A stretch of DNA of 64,000 nucleotides from Paragonimus skrjabini miyazakii. Lineage: Eukaryota; Platyhelminthes; Trematoda; Plagiorchiida; Troglotrematidae. Position numbers and translations under genes: made by a program. Of this stretch, positions 40,301-55,300 are shown in pieces. The stretch spans positions 1 to 64,000 of the forward strand of contig JTDE01000416.1 of NCBI GenBank assembly GCA_014338405.1. Direction: 5' to 3'. Positions within the stretch are counted from its first letter, which is position 1; every line of letters starts with the position of its first letter. Under the pieces are notes generated by a model. That model had not been told where the DNA came from, made no database searches, and saw only the letters and a program-made list of their open reading frames with translations.

Positions 40301-43300
40301 TCGTGTTCTCATAGAACACCAGTGTTGCCCACTACTCCACTTATCTTACATTAGGCATAAGTGATTTGTCATATGTGACCGTTCAATCACACTGGCTTGC
40401 GAGTAATGCTGTGACTGTCCGGTCATCTAAAGAGAAGACGGTACCTGTACTGTTTACTCCTGTAGATTGATTCTGTTCGAAGGTGACCGGCTGGAAAGTT
40501 CACGGAAATGCGGACCTAAGATCAGTTGTCAGTAGTGCTGGATTTCTACAATCTCAAAAGGTTACGGTATCAGAATACGGTTGGTTGAATTTAGTCACCT
40601 GTATTATGCGGTAGACAGAAAATGGATAAGCATAGAGATAATCTTTCCAATAGCGAGAATATCTTATATGCAAAGCTATCGTCTCCCGGATTGGAGCTTT
40701 CACAACTCACAGAGTTGGTAGATGTAGACTTCATGTGAAATGGCAGCCAAATCGGCTGTCATGTGGATGTTCTTGTTGCTTGAACGGGTTGCTTGTGAAA
40801 TAAGTGCACTTAATTATACGGAGTAGAGGATACCGTAATAAAATTGTCTTGCTTATGACACCTTACCTTTATTTGTAACACAGTTGTTTATGTGTAAAAT
40901 GTAGGTACTCTGGTTTTGAAGGTGTTCAGTATAGACGGAAATTTTTCCAATAGTTTGTGCGTGTGAGCGTAACTCCTCTCCGACGGTTAAGATGAGATAA
41001 ATAACTTGGTAACTAGGGTGTTAGTAATTAACCATAGGTCTTGAATGCCTTGAACAAGTTCCGATATATCATTCGAGGGTGGTATCTGAGGCGATGTTTG
41101 AAGCATTGTTGGTGGACAGAACAGTCCAGTGGTAAACCCACGCATCATGAGGATATAATGGGCGACAGGAATGAACAAGAAAGTGAATTTTTGGTGTTTG
41201 ATGGGGGAGTCTCTCACGAATATATTTTAGTTTTTTGTATCCTCATTCGACATCCTGGACATTGGCCTTCTCAGAGTGGTAGCGACGGGTGTAGTCACGT
41301 GAGGTTGGTCTAACAGCCCAGGATGAACCTTAAAACCCCAACCTTTTCTTGGTCAGTGTGTTCACTAGCTCTACGCTCCATGGTAAGCATCTGTTGTAAG
41401 TAGTTTGTGTTTTGATCAAAACGCGAAGTGGTAGCATGTCGCTAAGCGTAGTCTCCAACTGTACTAATGAGGCTGATCTACGTTTATGCAATTGACATTT
41501 TCGTTATAATTAGGGCGATCTTTTGGCACTATGTGCAAGTTTCCAACTCACGTCATAAAGTATTTAGTGCTACGCTAGGTCACATATGAGTCGGATACTC
41601 TCATGCTGCCTTAACTTAAAAAGAAACCGAGTTCGAATCCAAGACCTTGTGATTGGTAGTGGGTGTCAGATGGGCGTCACACATGTTCACTTGTGTACAG
41701 TTTCAGTCAGATTGGGGGTTAGGAGAGCATGATGTTCATCATACTAATTACATCTTATCCTTAACACTTTAAAGCCTTCTGTATTTATTCCGCTAAATCC
41801 GTCATTTACCTATTTGGACAGATAGCACTTACAGTTAGTGAAGATTACCAACGCGTGTATCGTTTCACGCAAATTCATCACTTATTGAAACCATAGACAG
41901 GAATAAATCAGGTTAAATTAATCTATCTTTATCGTGTCACATTCGCGTAGGATCATCCCGTATCAGAAGTTCAAAGCTGACCTGTTTGATCAAAAACCAC
42001 TCCGCCTTACTGTTATTGAGACTATTCACGACCTATACAAGTATTTGTCGTTTGTATTGTAAAATTCACGACCAACACTTATCTTGTAACAAACTTAATT
42101 GTACTGTTACATTTACCAACCTTCAAATTAAGGTTGTTTGTTTACTAAGTGTAGGCCCCTTGATGTTGTATGTTTGAATAAAGATGTAGCTATTTTTTAG
42201 TGGTTAGGTCTCCTCCCTTTTCTTTCTTTTCTCCTTCTCTCTTCCTATACAGGGTTTGCCTTTTCGTCTTCATGGTTGTGTGACAGTTAAGCATCAGTGT
42301 GAACCACTAATGTATTGCTGTTTATAATGATGATGATGATGAGTTCAGTATTAGTCAATGTTAGTACCATCATCCCACTGCTTTCTTGTTTGGTTATGTC
42401 TGAGAAACTTTAGCCGACTTGATATTCCTTAAATTAAACTAAATGAACGCTACGTTACCGGGTAGCACCGGCCTCTTCAATAATAGAAGTTTTCTGATGA
42501 ACGAAGTTTTATTTTCGCCGTCCACCACTGAGATTCCATATTGTCTCTTAGGATACGTTCTAGCATTATTAAGTTCTCTTAGATATACTGGAAATAACCT
42601 TCCGAAAATTGTTACTTCTGCAAAACAGAGGACTACCCTAATTAGATTTGCAAGAAATAACAATTGTAATCTTCACTTGTTTTCTTATTTCTCTTTTATT
42701 CTGATAATCTTTGGGGTTAGGACAGCTTGATGGACAATGCATTACCGTGGATTATGAGAACATCCAACTGTGTGCTAGCCAATGTTCTGATGGCCAAACG
42801 TTAATAAACAGATGGCGTGCAATTTCAATTTTTCCCTCTAGATGAGGCTATCTTAACTGAGGAGAGCACACGTTTGAAAGCTAGACAACTTGGTAACCAC
42901 AATGAGCAAACTGTTCCCCTAGAGTAAGGCGTGAAGAAGGCAACGATATGGGACTTGATTCACTTTTGTCTGAACTTAGACACCTAACATTTTAGATATT
43001 TACGCCCCGGAAACAAACAACTGAAATGCAAACGACAATCGAACGACATCTGCTAGACCATGCCGCAGCGATATTTTACTTTCCCCCATTACTGATTGTC
43101 CGAACTTCATAGACAACTCAGCTAATCAATAACACTCACATCAAAGAGCCCGATTGGCTGCATCTTCTCTAACAATACCAGTTTAGATTGTTAAAAACAG
43201 TGGTGATGTAGACGGGTAGGGATGATGGTTTTTACAGCACTAAGAATACATCAACTCCACAATAGAGCTTAGTACTGTTGGCTTCAATGATATCCAACAT

Positions 43301-46300
43301 GCTAGCAGTTATGGCACATGCTAAAGGCATTGCCTAGTTTTAATCATCAACGTGGTTTTCTAAAATCCATCTAATTTTTGGCGTATGTTCTTTTCAGTCT
43401 TAACTTTTAATTCACATTGTGCAATTTACAGATCTGTTACGAAGAACATCTGCTTCCGGTGGCTGTGTGGCCTCAACTCAAGGAGGTGGTAGTTCACAAC
43501 AATCCGGTTATTACCCGACACTCAGGCATGCCACGGCTTCTCGATCGACTTTTAGTGCGTAGGCTGGCGATAAATCTACGACGGTCTCCAGACGCCACGA
43601 GCTGGTTCGACGTTGATAGTAACCATCTGATACCCTCATCCGAGGACAATAATAGGACGAACGGTACATCACTAAAAAAGGGATCAAGGCCGCAATTGGC
43701 TCTTCCCTCCCCACTAAGAAAATCGCTTGGAAAGATGTCTTGCAAGCAAGTGCTTAACGCGACCCAATCACGAAGTAAACTACAGGGAAAATACCAAAAG
43801 TCAATCGCTCGCGCCCCGTTGGTTGTGCCCACTCGGTGAGTATTCAAGCACGAATGGTTTATTGGGTTATATGCTAGAACATCGTGATTACAGTATATAT
43901 AAACGGCCTTGAGCGGATACTATCGCTCGAGCTGCGATTCTCTGTAACCTTGCTTAAAGTAAACTCGTTGGCTGAGGAATAAAGATCAGTTAGAAGAGTT
44001 TGCAAGTCTTTAGTTGCGGAACTCTCATTAGCTCTGATACATCATCACATCGGCTGGCATTATCAGCCGGCGATATGATCAACTGTAAAGTCCCCACCCT
44101 GGCAATAGGCATCTGTAAATCTAATTGAATGAACTAATCATGGTAGTGCTGACCTGTTTTCGTAACATTTTGTTACCAGCTCATGTTTTTTCCAGCTATT
44201 GATTACTTTCACGAATCATTCCAGATGCAACAGACTTGACTGTATCAGGCCGTGCATTTTTGCTATATAACTGAGAGTTGATCTGACTTTACTTCGGTGA
44301 CCTAACAATTTTTTTCGCAGGATCAATACATCTAATGTAATATGTCTGAGTAAGATTACAGTGTCATCACAGTAGAAATCTGTAAGTGTTCAAGGTATAT
44401 ATTATGAAAGACATCGTGCAGTCCCAACGAACTTTTTGAGAAAACACTGACTTCAGGCGACAGATCAGAGAGAGAAGAAATTTCTACGATAGTCATCCAG
44501 TCTTTATCAAAATACATCTGTAAAAGATGCTGTAGAAGTCGAAGGCAGTTTATCGATAGTGAATTGAAAGAGACAAATCTGAGCAAGCTGTGAGTGAAAT
44601 AAGTTAATTTTCCACAATACTCGGGTTCTCGCAACAGAATCCCCTTCTTCTCTGCTTGATGATTGAAAGTTGTCTTTTTAAAGTTAGAACTGAAGAGAGT
44701 TGAGTTGTACAATGCATGATTTCACTGTTGTCACTAATCACCTTTTTCGTCCGGCTCATGGCTTATATGATGATGGTGTTTTGTATTCCATTAAGATTTT
44801 GACTTTCAAGCAGTCGTAAACGCTTACAGTCATGAGCTGGTATTGTGATCAAAGAACGCGGATGGCACAAGGGTTGTTTATTCGACGAACCAACACATGG
44901 ATTAAGCATTTAAACAAGACCTGAAACAAAACCACTCATTTGTACGCGATATTCGGCCCCAGACCTTCTCGATTGCCGCAGACTTCAATGCTCATTTCCA
45001 TTGAGTAGCAGGGACCACTATGGGCGATGCTGCACTCTGATTTTTCTTCCTGTATTTTTCCTGCGGCTTGTGCGATGTCAAAATATATGCTCCGGTCCTA
45101 CTACTGAATAGCAGTGGTATGAGTAGTATGTTACGATCGCTCAACTTCACTGCACTCGTAGTATCGTGTATGGAAACTACTGCCAGGAATGGTATATACG
45201 TCTGTTTGAGTGACTTCATTTCTCTGCACCGGTTCATCATCTGCCCACTTCGGAGATAACACCAGTCGGCCGCTGTCGAAAAATATTTATCGATGTGACA
45301 GACGACCAGCTAACATAATTAATTTCAAGTTGAACCATTTAGGTTTGTACGTATCTGGAAATTGAACAACAGGGCAATAACTGTCAGATACCCGGTTCCT
45401 AATCTCTCCGTTGTCTACCCAGTTGGTACCACTCGATGCGAGCGAATGAACGCAAATACCGATGGTCAAACACCTGATGATAGTTAACGTCATCTAACCT
45501 GAAAGATTGAACTTCCGAGCCGTAAGATAGCACAATCATCACACTCGCATTACATATGCAATCCTGTAACCTTAGAGAAATGCTTCTGTGTTGCCAAGGG
45601 TCTCCTAAGTTAGCTAATACCACTCTAACGTTAGACGTACGCGCTTCTGTTTTCCTCGATACACTTCCACAGTCGCTGTTGCAGCTTCCCAAATACATCA
45701 ACCAGTCAAAAACCCCCATAACGTCGTCAGCCAACATTAAATCTACGTATTCACAACAGTGTTGCAGGGGTACCCTACATTCATACATTACAGACCGCAC
45801 CATGCGAAACAACTCCTAGCATTGTCTGTGCTGTCTAAAAGTTTTCAAACAACAACCACTATTCGCCAACGTAATCAAAATCACTCAAAGTTTCACATGG
45901 TAAGAGACCCACAGTAACACTTTGTGAGTGCTTCGGATAGTCCTTTACTGTTCTGACCCTGAAAAGATTAAACAGAAACGGTAAAGCATCCGTGTACTCT
46001 GCTCTAGGTACTGAAACCGTTAAACAGGTGATCTGAAATATGACAAGAAGGCGCTGAGAGTATATGTACACAGCTTTTTAGTAGTCATCGAGGTGTGAGC
46101 TAACTGAGCAACATCCTTCAAGTGCTTCATGTCGATCACTGCAGTCTCTCAAGTAACAAGCACTGCCAAAGTTAGACCTACTGAATTTGGTGCATTCTTT
46201 TGCAGTCGGAGGCTACTGCGGGTAGCACGAATAGTCGGAGCGAATGGCTATTCAAATTTCCAATGGCTTATCTAATACTGTCTAATCGGATACGTAGCTT

Positions 46301-49300
46301 ACTGCACGATGTATTTCAATGTGGATACTATGCTACATCCTGTGATTCATACTGGAAGAACAACAGCCGTTTATGTTGTTTACGTACAACTTTTCTGTTT
46401 TGAACCCCGTGGATCAACTGTGTTCACACTCGTATCGTTCAGTTCGCGTTCATCAAGATGTTTTCAGTACCCATGATGTCATACCGCTATTTTGTTCCTT
46501 TTAAAATGTATTTTTTCAGATTAACTACAAAACAGCTCGATACAGGCCCGAAATTTATGCGTTGTGATCCAGACAAACTGTTATTGGAGCTACGTGCGGA
46601 AACTGAGACCAGCTCTCTTGTTTCATCGAATCTGTCCGTCAATAAACTTTTATCTCCAGCTAATCGGTCAAGCATTGAGCACAGCACCGAAACAGTGAAC
46701 AGTTTGTGCGACTTGCCGGAATCTCCTCAAGCCGTCAAGCCGCTACCCCCAATCAGTGGATTTCAACCTTCGTTCTCATCAGATATCGCTCAACCCGATG
46801 GGGACACAGAAACTGAAGGAAGTGATAGCAGGAATTTCTTCACTACGCAGGTGAGTTTGTTTTAAATTGATGGCAAATGTCAAGTTGTTATAGTATGGCT
46901 AGCTCCGTCTGGACTGCACAATAATGACAAACATTGGCGGTATCCTTGTTTACTGTTACCCGTAACAGCATCCGTACTTTCACTCATCACGTACGCAACA
47001 TTTGGCCCGTAAACGTTAAAACATAACCTGTTGTATAAATATGGCCAAACTACATACAGCTGACATCCCCTACTCAGCCATAATTTTGAATGTCATCCAG
47101 AAACAGAAGAGTCAACCTCATCGGGAAGTACTCCGTACGCTTTAGATTCACCCCTTATTAGACGGGCATATGTTTACATGAAAACAGACCCACTGGTGAT
47201 TTTGAATACCATTTCCAATCACCAAAATCACAATGCTGTGGGTCTATGTTTATCGCACGGTATAAGTAAGACACTTGCTTGAAAGTTACTGTATCTATGC
47301 ATAATTAGGGGTAGAAGATTATATATTAGAGTTCGTACGACATATACTTTACGTAAACATGCATCACACACTCTTCCTTTCAATGATAACCGAACAACTT
47401 TTGACGCCTTAGATGACGCGAGTTGGCAGAAGCAACTAGTGCCTCTGCTATCTCCGTTGATATCTCATCAGCAATATTACAGGCTGACTAGATAGTATGT
47501 GGAGGTGTTCACAGTCTCAGTTGGATTATCTGTAATGAGGAAGGTAAGAGTTGGAGTGCCCCAGTCTCGAAGGAAACACTGTACTTTGAAGGTGCGAAGC
47601 ATATTCCATACAAACTAGCCTGGCTATTCACCCTATTCGTCATGGTCTGCATGTTTTCGACAGACGGGCTAAGTAAGACGGTATCATCCATATGCTCCAT
47701 GTCGGTCAACCTAGCATCAGAAAGAAGCTTAACACCATGCTCACTGGATTCCTCGAGTTCATATTCCAGAATGTCGTGCATGACAAAATTGAACAGCAAG
47801 AGGGAAATCGGACACCCTTGATGAACACTGCTAGAAATGCTGGACGCTCAAGACAACTGTCCGTATAATCTCACCCTGCTTGCAGACTGAGCATATGGTT
47901 ATCTCAACAGATCCACGTATGTCCCGGGTACTCCCTTGTGAAGAAGACAGTTGTAGAGAACGTTACGAGCAACTGAATCAAAGGAAGCCTTTAAGTCTAA
48001 GACGTTCACGACCGTTGGCTATCCATAAGAGTGTCGATGTTTCATGATCCATCGGAAGGCAAAAATGTGGTCAACGCAATCACGACCGGATCGGAATCCT
48101 GCCTGTTCCTCACGTACCCGACTTCCTCTTGACCTAGAGAGCCGACGTAATATAAAAGTGATAGTTAATTTGGACACAACAGTCACTAGACTGGTGCCTC
48201 CATGGTTGTCATATAGACTTCGGTCTCCCTCTTTGAAGACAGGAATTACTGCTGATAGGCACCAATCACTAGGTACCTGTTCACATTCCCAAATCGTCTG
48301 GAGGAGTTTTGTCAATTCCGATATCAACTTCTTCCCCACCATCTTTGGGAACATAAGGAGATATGGGATCTGGTCCAGAAGCCTTGTTGCGCTTTAATGA
48401 TTAGAGCTCTAGCGCCACTTCTGTTTCCGATGGAGGGCTATCTGGAGTGCAATAACTGACCATTCCGGTTCCGTCGTCCACACGGTCTGGTTAAGACCAG
48501 CTGAGCTGTTCTTCAAAATGTTCAGTCCATCTGTCAAGACGGTGCGATTGACTGGTTATAAATGAGCAACCTTATTCAAATGTGGTTTCACAGCGACTCA
48601 ACAGCCAGTAAAACCACGGATCGGAGAAAAAAGCCAGACTTTTTACTCGTCCCTCAATTGTTCGACCAAGCGGTGCTCATGGTCTTTGCACAAGCTTTTA
48701 GTCAGCTTGCGTTTAAGTCCTTGTTAGGAGGCGCATCTCCTAACGAAACTACCAGGACGCATCACACCACCTCGATCGGCCGGTCCAGCTAGGATAGTAT
48801 AGTCGTGTGTGGTGGTATGGTCCCACTCAGCCAATCAGATTGCAGGTGTGCGGTCGAACGCCTGTGCGCTAGCTGCCCGACAGTCTTTAACGGAGTGGCG
48901 CCACCTGTAACTGACTGCTATGTGATCCAGCTGTGTTCACGGATGAGAAGCACACGGAGGTCTTTATATAACAGTGCTTCTTCCTGTGTTGGAATGCGGT
49001 GCTCGAAATATAGAGACCGTGGGATGCGCATAGCTGCAGCAGTCTTTCGCCATTGTCGATGCGTTACGCCCAGACACCAAACCTCCCAGCCGTTTCTCAT
49101 TCGGAGAAAGACGACCAAGTTGAGCATTAAAATCACTCGTTAGTATGATGATGCCTGAGTGTTAACTTTGCTTCAGAAGGTCAACGATGGCATTATAGAA
49201 CGCATATGAACAGCTAGCGGTTGGAGCGTACGCCAATATAATGAAAACAACGCCTTTGTGGGACTTTAACCGATGTGTTGAGTCTAACAGCGCATAAGTG

Positions 49301-52300
49301 ACTGTTCACTGGGATCCAATCTAGAAAGCATTGTTCTGCTCTTGAAGTCAGTGAGCTTTCCACTTCAGCTTGACCACAAGATCCAGCTTCGGCATCACCA
49401 GAAAGAGAAGCGCTTGGATCGACAGTTATCTAGAGGTGAGTTCAAATGGAAAACCGTGCTAGAATTGTAGACTCATCATCAAGCTCCATAGTTGAGAGCG
49501 TGCTGGCCAGAGCAGCTTGCTGATCGATTTATCAAAGAGTATGTCCAATAAAATTGCTAATGTTTACCAGTTGTCTTGGTTTTAGAAAACAATTTTCGCT
49601 CGAAGGCACATGGAAGGCAGAAGACATGGGGTGTGAAATAATAGGAGGAAGTCGTGTTGGGTGAATAATGTCAATGTCGGGAGAACGATAACTTCCGATA
49701 ATTCCCGGTCGTTTATGCTACGAAAGGGGTTGACTTGAGGGACTCCACCCCGAGTCTCTGACTCAAAAGCCTGACCCTCGAAGCAACATTATACAGGGTT
49801 TTCTTGGGGGACCCTACCCGGAGTTAATGACTCAAGAGTCTGTTTCATATGATAGTGAGGGGCTTGCCTAGCCCGAGGGCGCAATGAATAAGACAATGAT
49901 GTCTCGTTCTGAGCATTGCTGCGCGCAGTGGATGTTTTCGAAACTACGTCTGGCTTTCGGATGATACCAAATGTTTTTCGACCGTATTGGATAATACGTC
50001 GGCGGTCACCGTCAAGTTGGGCGATCGTAGTACCTTCGGATAGTTGTGAACAGTGGTGGTGTTGTTCGCAGCTCAGTTTGTTGGTTTTGGTATTGGTATG
50101 TTCGCCGAGCTTGGCATTTAGGTTGCAAACGTTTCATCACCAAGCCAGGTGACATCAACAGTGCGTAATTGTTTTAGCGTGTAGTTTTTGAGCGTGGAGA
50201 TTAGTGAAGTGCGATGGATACCTGCTCATATATACAGAGTGAGTTGACCTTCTGACCTGAATTTTGGTTGATCGTTGTCTGTTGTTTGGGACCTTTAATG
50301 AATCCCATTCGTCCGGATGATTCACAATCATCTACTACTGTGACCAAATAAAAAATCTAATTTGTTCTCTCTATCATTCGAGATGGTCAAGAACAAACTG
50401 AACCCTTCAGAAAAGCAATGATTCACTTGATTGCTCTGTAAACTCCGTCCGGTGACCCAATTGTGTCTAAAGTCTGCGCTTAAAGTCAGCGACGTAGTTA
50501 CAAAATAATCTGGTTAGTTTTTTCAAGTTCGACAAACCCGGATACTAAAAGAGTGTTCCCAACAAGTCTAACGGTTTAATTGATGGTTTAGCTTTGGCAA
50601 GTTGTATCCGAGTTGATTCTGTTGCTAACAAGCCGCATCGACATTGTTGGTGATTGTTTGTCATATCTATCAAGTTTCTTTGCAAACGCTTGAGGGAATT
50701 TGTTTGGATTTCGATTAAAACACTCCTCAGGAAGGCCACGCGAGATAGTTGAAACTTATATTATTACAACTTGCTCGTAACATTGTGTTGTTCTCAGTCC
50801 ATTTATCAGTAAAGTTTTGAGCACGACTTCCAATGTGTTTGACTTCATTCGTAATAAATTTAAAGCGGACAGCTTATAAGGAATTTGTATTTTTGCTATG
50901 TGAACATTCCTTATGAAAATTGGCTTCTCGTTAGGTTGAACTGTGATCTTCACTCACAAAACCAAGCGCAAAGATTTGCCGAATTACTACGTTGACTTTT
51001 ACACAGATGTTACGTTTACTGAATGTCTCTCTTTCATAATATTAAAGAATGTGGGGGAAGCAAGAAAGTTAACAATGATTGATAATATTGACCAGCTCAA
51101 AATCTCTCACTCTCTCTAGTAACAGTTACGCTTTCACTTCATATCGTACATCCGGCGCAGTTTTATACTAAATAGCGGTTATTCTTCAACGCATGTATCA
51201 TTTTTGTAAGTAGCAGATTAGTGAAGCCTCCATTTTATAAGCAAGAATAGAAACTATTGAAAATATTGGCTTACAACAGCTCCTTTGTCTAAATATTCGA
51301 AAAACTGAGGACAAATTTTCCAGCTGTTTTAACATTTCTTCCCCAATACTCTTACGATACTCAATGTTGAAGGCATGCGATCACCCGCACGAGTGAAGCA
51401 CAAATAGTGTGCAAACAAAACGTTTCCAGGAAATACTGGTCGTATAAGACACAAGTTGAACATCACCAACAACTGATTACAGCTTTTACACTATCGTGGA
51501 GAACTATCTGCGGCACTCAAGTGTTGCCAGCGTGAACCTCCTATCTGGTGAAAGACTGACTGATCTTGATTGTGCTGACGATAAGGCATTTCTGTTTGAC
51601 AACCTGCAAGAGGCACAAACAACGTTAAACGCTATCTCGTGTTCTGCTAAGTACTTCGGAATGTGCTTTGAGGCTTCAAAATGCAAAGTGCTTCTGCAAC
51701 ATTGCCGTGATTACGTAGATTTAATGTTTGATAATGAAGTCATGGAGGTTGTTGACCGATTTGTATACCTGGGAAGCTGCATCAGTAGCGGCGGTGGAAG
51801 TGTGGGGAATGAAATAGAAGCGCATATTTCCAAAGCTATGGCGGTGTTCGCTAATCTGAGACACCTATGGCGACAGAGAGGCGTCTCTCCGAGACTTAAG
51901 AGTCGCGTATATCAGGCAACAGTGAGGGTTGTATGATTTTATGGCAGCGAAACCTGGCTGCTCAGGGTAGAGGACGTGACCCGTTTTCAGATACTTGACC
52001 ACTGATGTCTGCGTTCAGTCGCTTGTACCAGTTTGCACCAGCGAGTGAGCAACGAGGTGGTTGGGAAGCGGGTGTTTGGCACTGATTGTCAAACGAGTTC
52101 TTCTGTTCAATCCTTGCACTCGCACATACTTAGATGGTTAGGTCATGTACTAAGGATGCCAGCTAGTCCTGTGTCACACCGGGCACCGTTTAGCGACGCT
52201 GGCGCGAGGTGGACAGGTGATAACCTGGCGTAGACAAATGAAATCGTTCACGAAGGGGTTAATCACTGCACGTGGGGTTCGTCTTCCGGGCTGGGACCCT

Positions 52301-55300
52301 CGCGACTCACAGAGTCGGCGGCTGGAAATGTTAGGTGAGATGGCGGCTAACCCAGCTCAGTGGCGTGTATGCTGTCGTTGTTTGTCCGAGTTGTCTGCGA
52401 AGTGAGTGCACTTAATGACGGGAAGTAGTAAAAGCCGTTAGGAAGCTGTTTTGCTGATGACGTCTTGCTTTAACTCACAGCTTGGTTATTTATTTAGAAG
52501 GTGTAGGCGCCTTGATGTTGTATGTTTGAATATAGGCGTAGCTGTTTTTAGTATTCAGCTCCCCTTCCTGTCCCCCTCTTTATTTTTCTCCCTTCATTTG
52601 TCGGGTTTTTTCTTCTTGGTAGTGTAGCAGTTAGACATCTGTTTGAACCACTGATGTATTGTTGTCTGTGATGTTGATGAACATGGCAGTTTTGGAACAA
52701 ACGTGTTATTGATAGTAAAGTTAAATTCAACCAAAGGCTAGAGACAGTCCTAACAGACATGTGTTGATTTGGTCAAACCTTTGGGGTGGTTATTATTCTA
52801 ATAGTCAGAAAACTCGTCCTGTGAGTATTGTTCGATCTACAGTACAGCTATGCTCCAGTATTTCTTAATCATTTCCTTTGAAATCCTCCAACTAAGAGTG
52901 TTGTCCGATCATGATAGCTCTAATTTAGTGTAAGCAGTACCCAATTTCTATCGAATTTTCTAGGCCTACTAGCTCTACTCAACTGTATGTTTTATTTTAA
53001 AGTTGGCAGATTTAGTAGTGGATCGTTCCAGCTCACTTGAAATTCACAGTGTAAGCAAACAGTCTGAGGAAGAACTAGAAACGGATTTGGACAACGAGCA
53101 GTCCTCTTGCCTAGGGCCACTTCTGCCTAAACTACCATGGATTGTGGATGAAGGTCAACTACCGGAATGTGAGTCCGTCTTTTTGTTTTTGTTTATCGTG
53201 TACGTTCTGTTTTGAACAAAGAATTGACAAGATAGTACAAAGTACAACCATAGCATTAGGAGCGCTCTTTCTTCAGATTAATGGTCAAATCAATCGTAAG
53301 GAACTACGAACATCGATTCCTGCCAGTCATTTCTTGCCAAACGGAATTAACTTGTCACTAATTTGTCACTGCAAGCTTTATGTCGACACGTTACTATTCA
53401 GTTGATCTAAACAGGCGATAGATAACTTGGTCTAAATAGTTGTCACCCTAACTTGAAGGTTACTTATGGATTTGAGGTCAACAACTGTCTATCATTTTTA
53501 GGTATACTCATAAGTCGTCGGGAAGATAGTTCGGTTAAAAGAACTCTCTATAGAAAATCCACGTGGTCCGGTCAATACTTACACTGCAACAGCTTCATAT
53601 CGGCCTAACATAAACGATCACTAGTGAATACGCTTTAAACAAAATATACCATCCGACGAAGTGGTCACTGTAGAGAAAAAGGTCTACATAGAGCTGTCTT
53701 TTAAAGGTGATTATACCATGTAATAAATGACACAACGGTTGAAGAATTCGATTAAGCGAACCTTCAGTGAAGCTGAACTCCGTGTAATCGCCCGGACTCA
53801 GAAGTTACCGGTACCTTCAGTCAAAGGAGATCATCCTATCGATGCCACTTCACACTCTATTTACCAATTTGCAAGTAACTTAAGAGAAAGTTACATAGAC
53901 AGAACTGAGAAATGCTTGAACTCCAGAATGAAGGAACATTTGCCCAAATGGGTGCAGAAATCTGTGTTACCGGAGTACGACAAGGCTGTTGAAACACGTA
54001 AACAGCCAGCTTCTTCAGTCGCTAGACACGTCCTGACCACTGGTCACGTTATCTATCACATGTGTGTTTCATAATCATCATTATCATCAACTTCATAGAG
54101 TCAGTCGTTCTCTCTACTACTTGCCTGCCACACAATTGTGAAGAAAAAAGCAAGCCATAGCTAAAGAGGAAGAAGTGAAGAAAGATGGGAACCTGACTGC
54201 CAAGAAAATTTTCTATACTCAAACACGAAGATGCTTATACCTTGCAGCCAAACAACTTAGCTATAAATGAACCTTAGGCGTCATCAGCAAGACAGCATAC
54301 TCACAATGATAATCACCCAGCATAATTAAATGCACCTATTTCACAGACACATGGTCCAAACAAAAACAACATTCACACTACTGAGTCCAATTTACCGCCA
54401 TCTCAACTAAAATCTCCAGTCACCGACTCAATGGCTAATGGGAGCCCCAACCCGGGAGACAAACCAGAACATATGTTGATTCTTTGTTGGGCGTCTTCAC
54501 TGCTCTATGCCAGATCTTCATTTGTTCACCTCGTACCTAATACCAGCCGCCTGCAACGTCAGCAGAGTACGCAATATGACAGACGGTTGGAATACATCTT
54601 TAGTTTATATCCAAACAATCTATGTCTGTGTAAATCTAAAGGTTGGATAACAGAGCGCGCTTGGAAATCACTATCAAATACCCACTTCCTAACCTCTTCG
54701 TCGCTTTCCCGATGGCACCACCTGGTGCGAACGATCAAACACAAACAGTGTTCGTCCTCTATCCTGAGCGGCCAAGTTTTAGAGCCGTATAGTAGCATAG
54801 TGCTCACAGACGCGCTATATACACAACAATTAAACTTTAGGGAGATGCCTCTCTTTCGTCAGAGATGCCCCAAATAGACAAACATCACCATATCCGTGAA
54901 GACATGAGCCTTTATACAATTTCCTATGCTTTCACCCCGGCCGATTCAACTCCTCAATATAAAAATCGGTCACCGAACAGCAAATCTTTATTCTCTAATA
55001 CTAATTCCGAATAATCACAGGTAAAGGCAATTACAATTGCGTTATAATTTTACCAAAACTTAATAGTTTTATTTGCTGTATTTTTCTATCACACGAGGAA
55101 GTGTTTGAAGGTTCTGTAACCAATTAACGTCAGTTTTGAGGTGGAAAGACTGGGCGTAGTGGAATCGGAACGGTTGTCAGTCGGTCACCCACCGTGTTTC
55201 GCGTTCGCTCCTTTACCCGGAGCTCCCTTCAGTGACTATACCAGTGTTCTACATACTTTATGTGAGTTGGTAACTAACCGCTACCTTTTCTGCGAATGTT

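Noticed and set aside
43494..43847. 117-codon minus-strand ORF
   Set aside because: It is antisense to exon 8, which has splice sites and strong family resemblance on the + strand.
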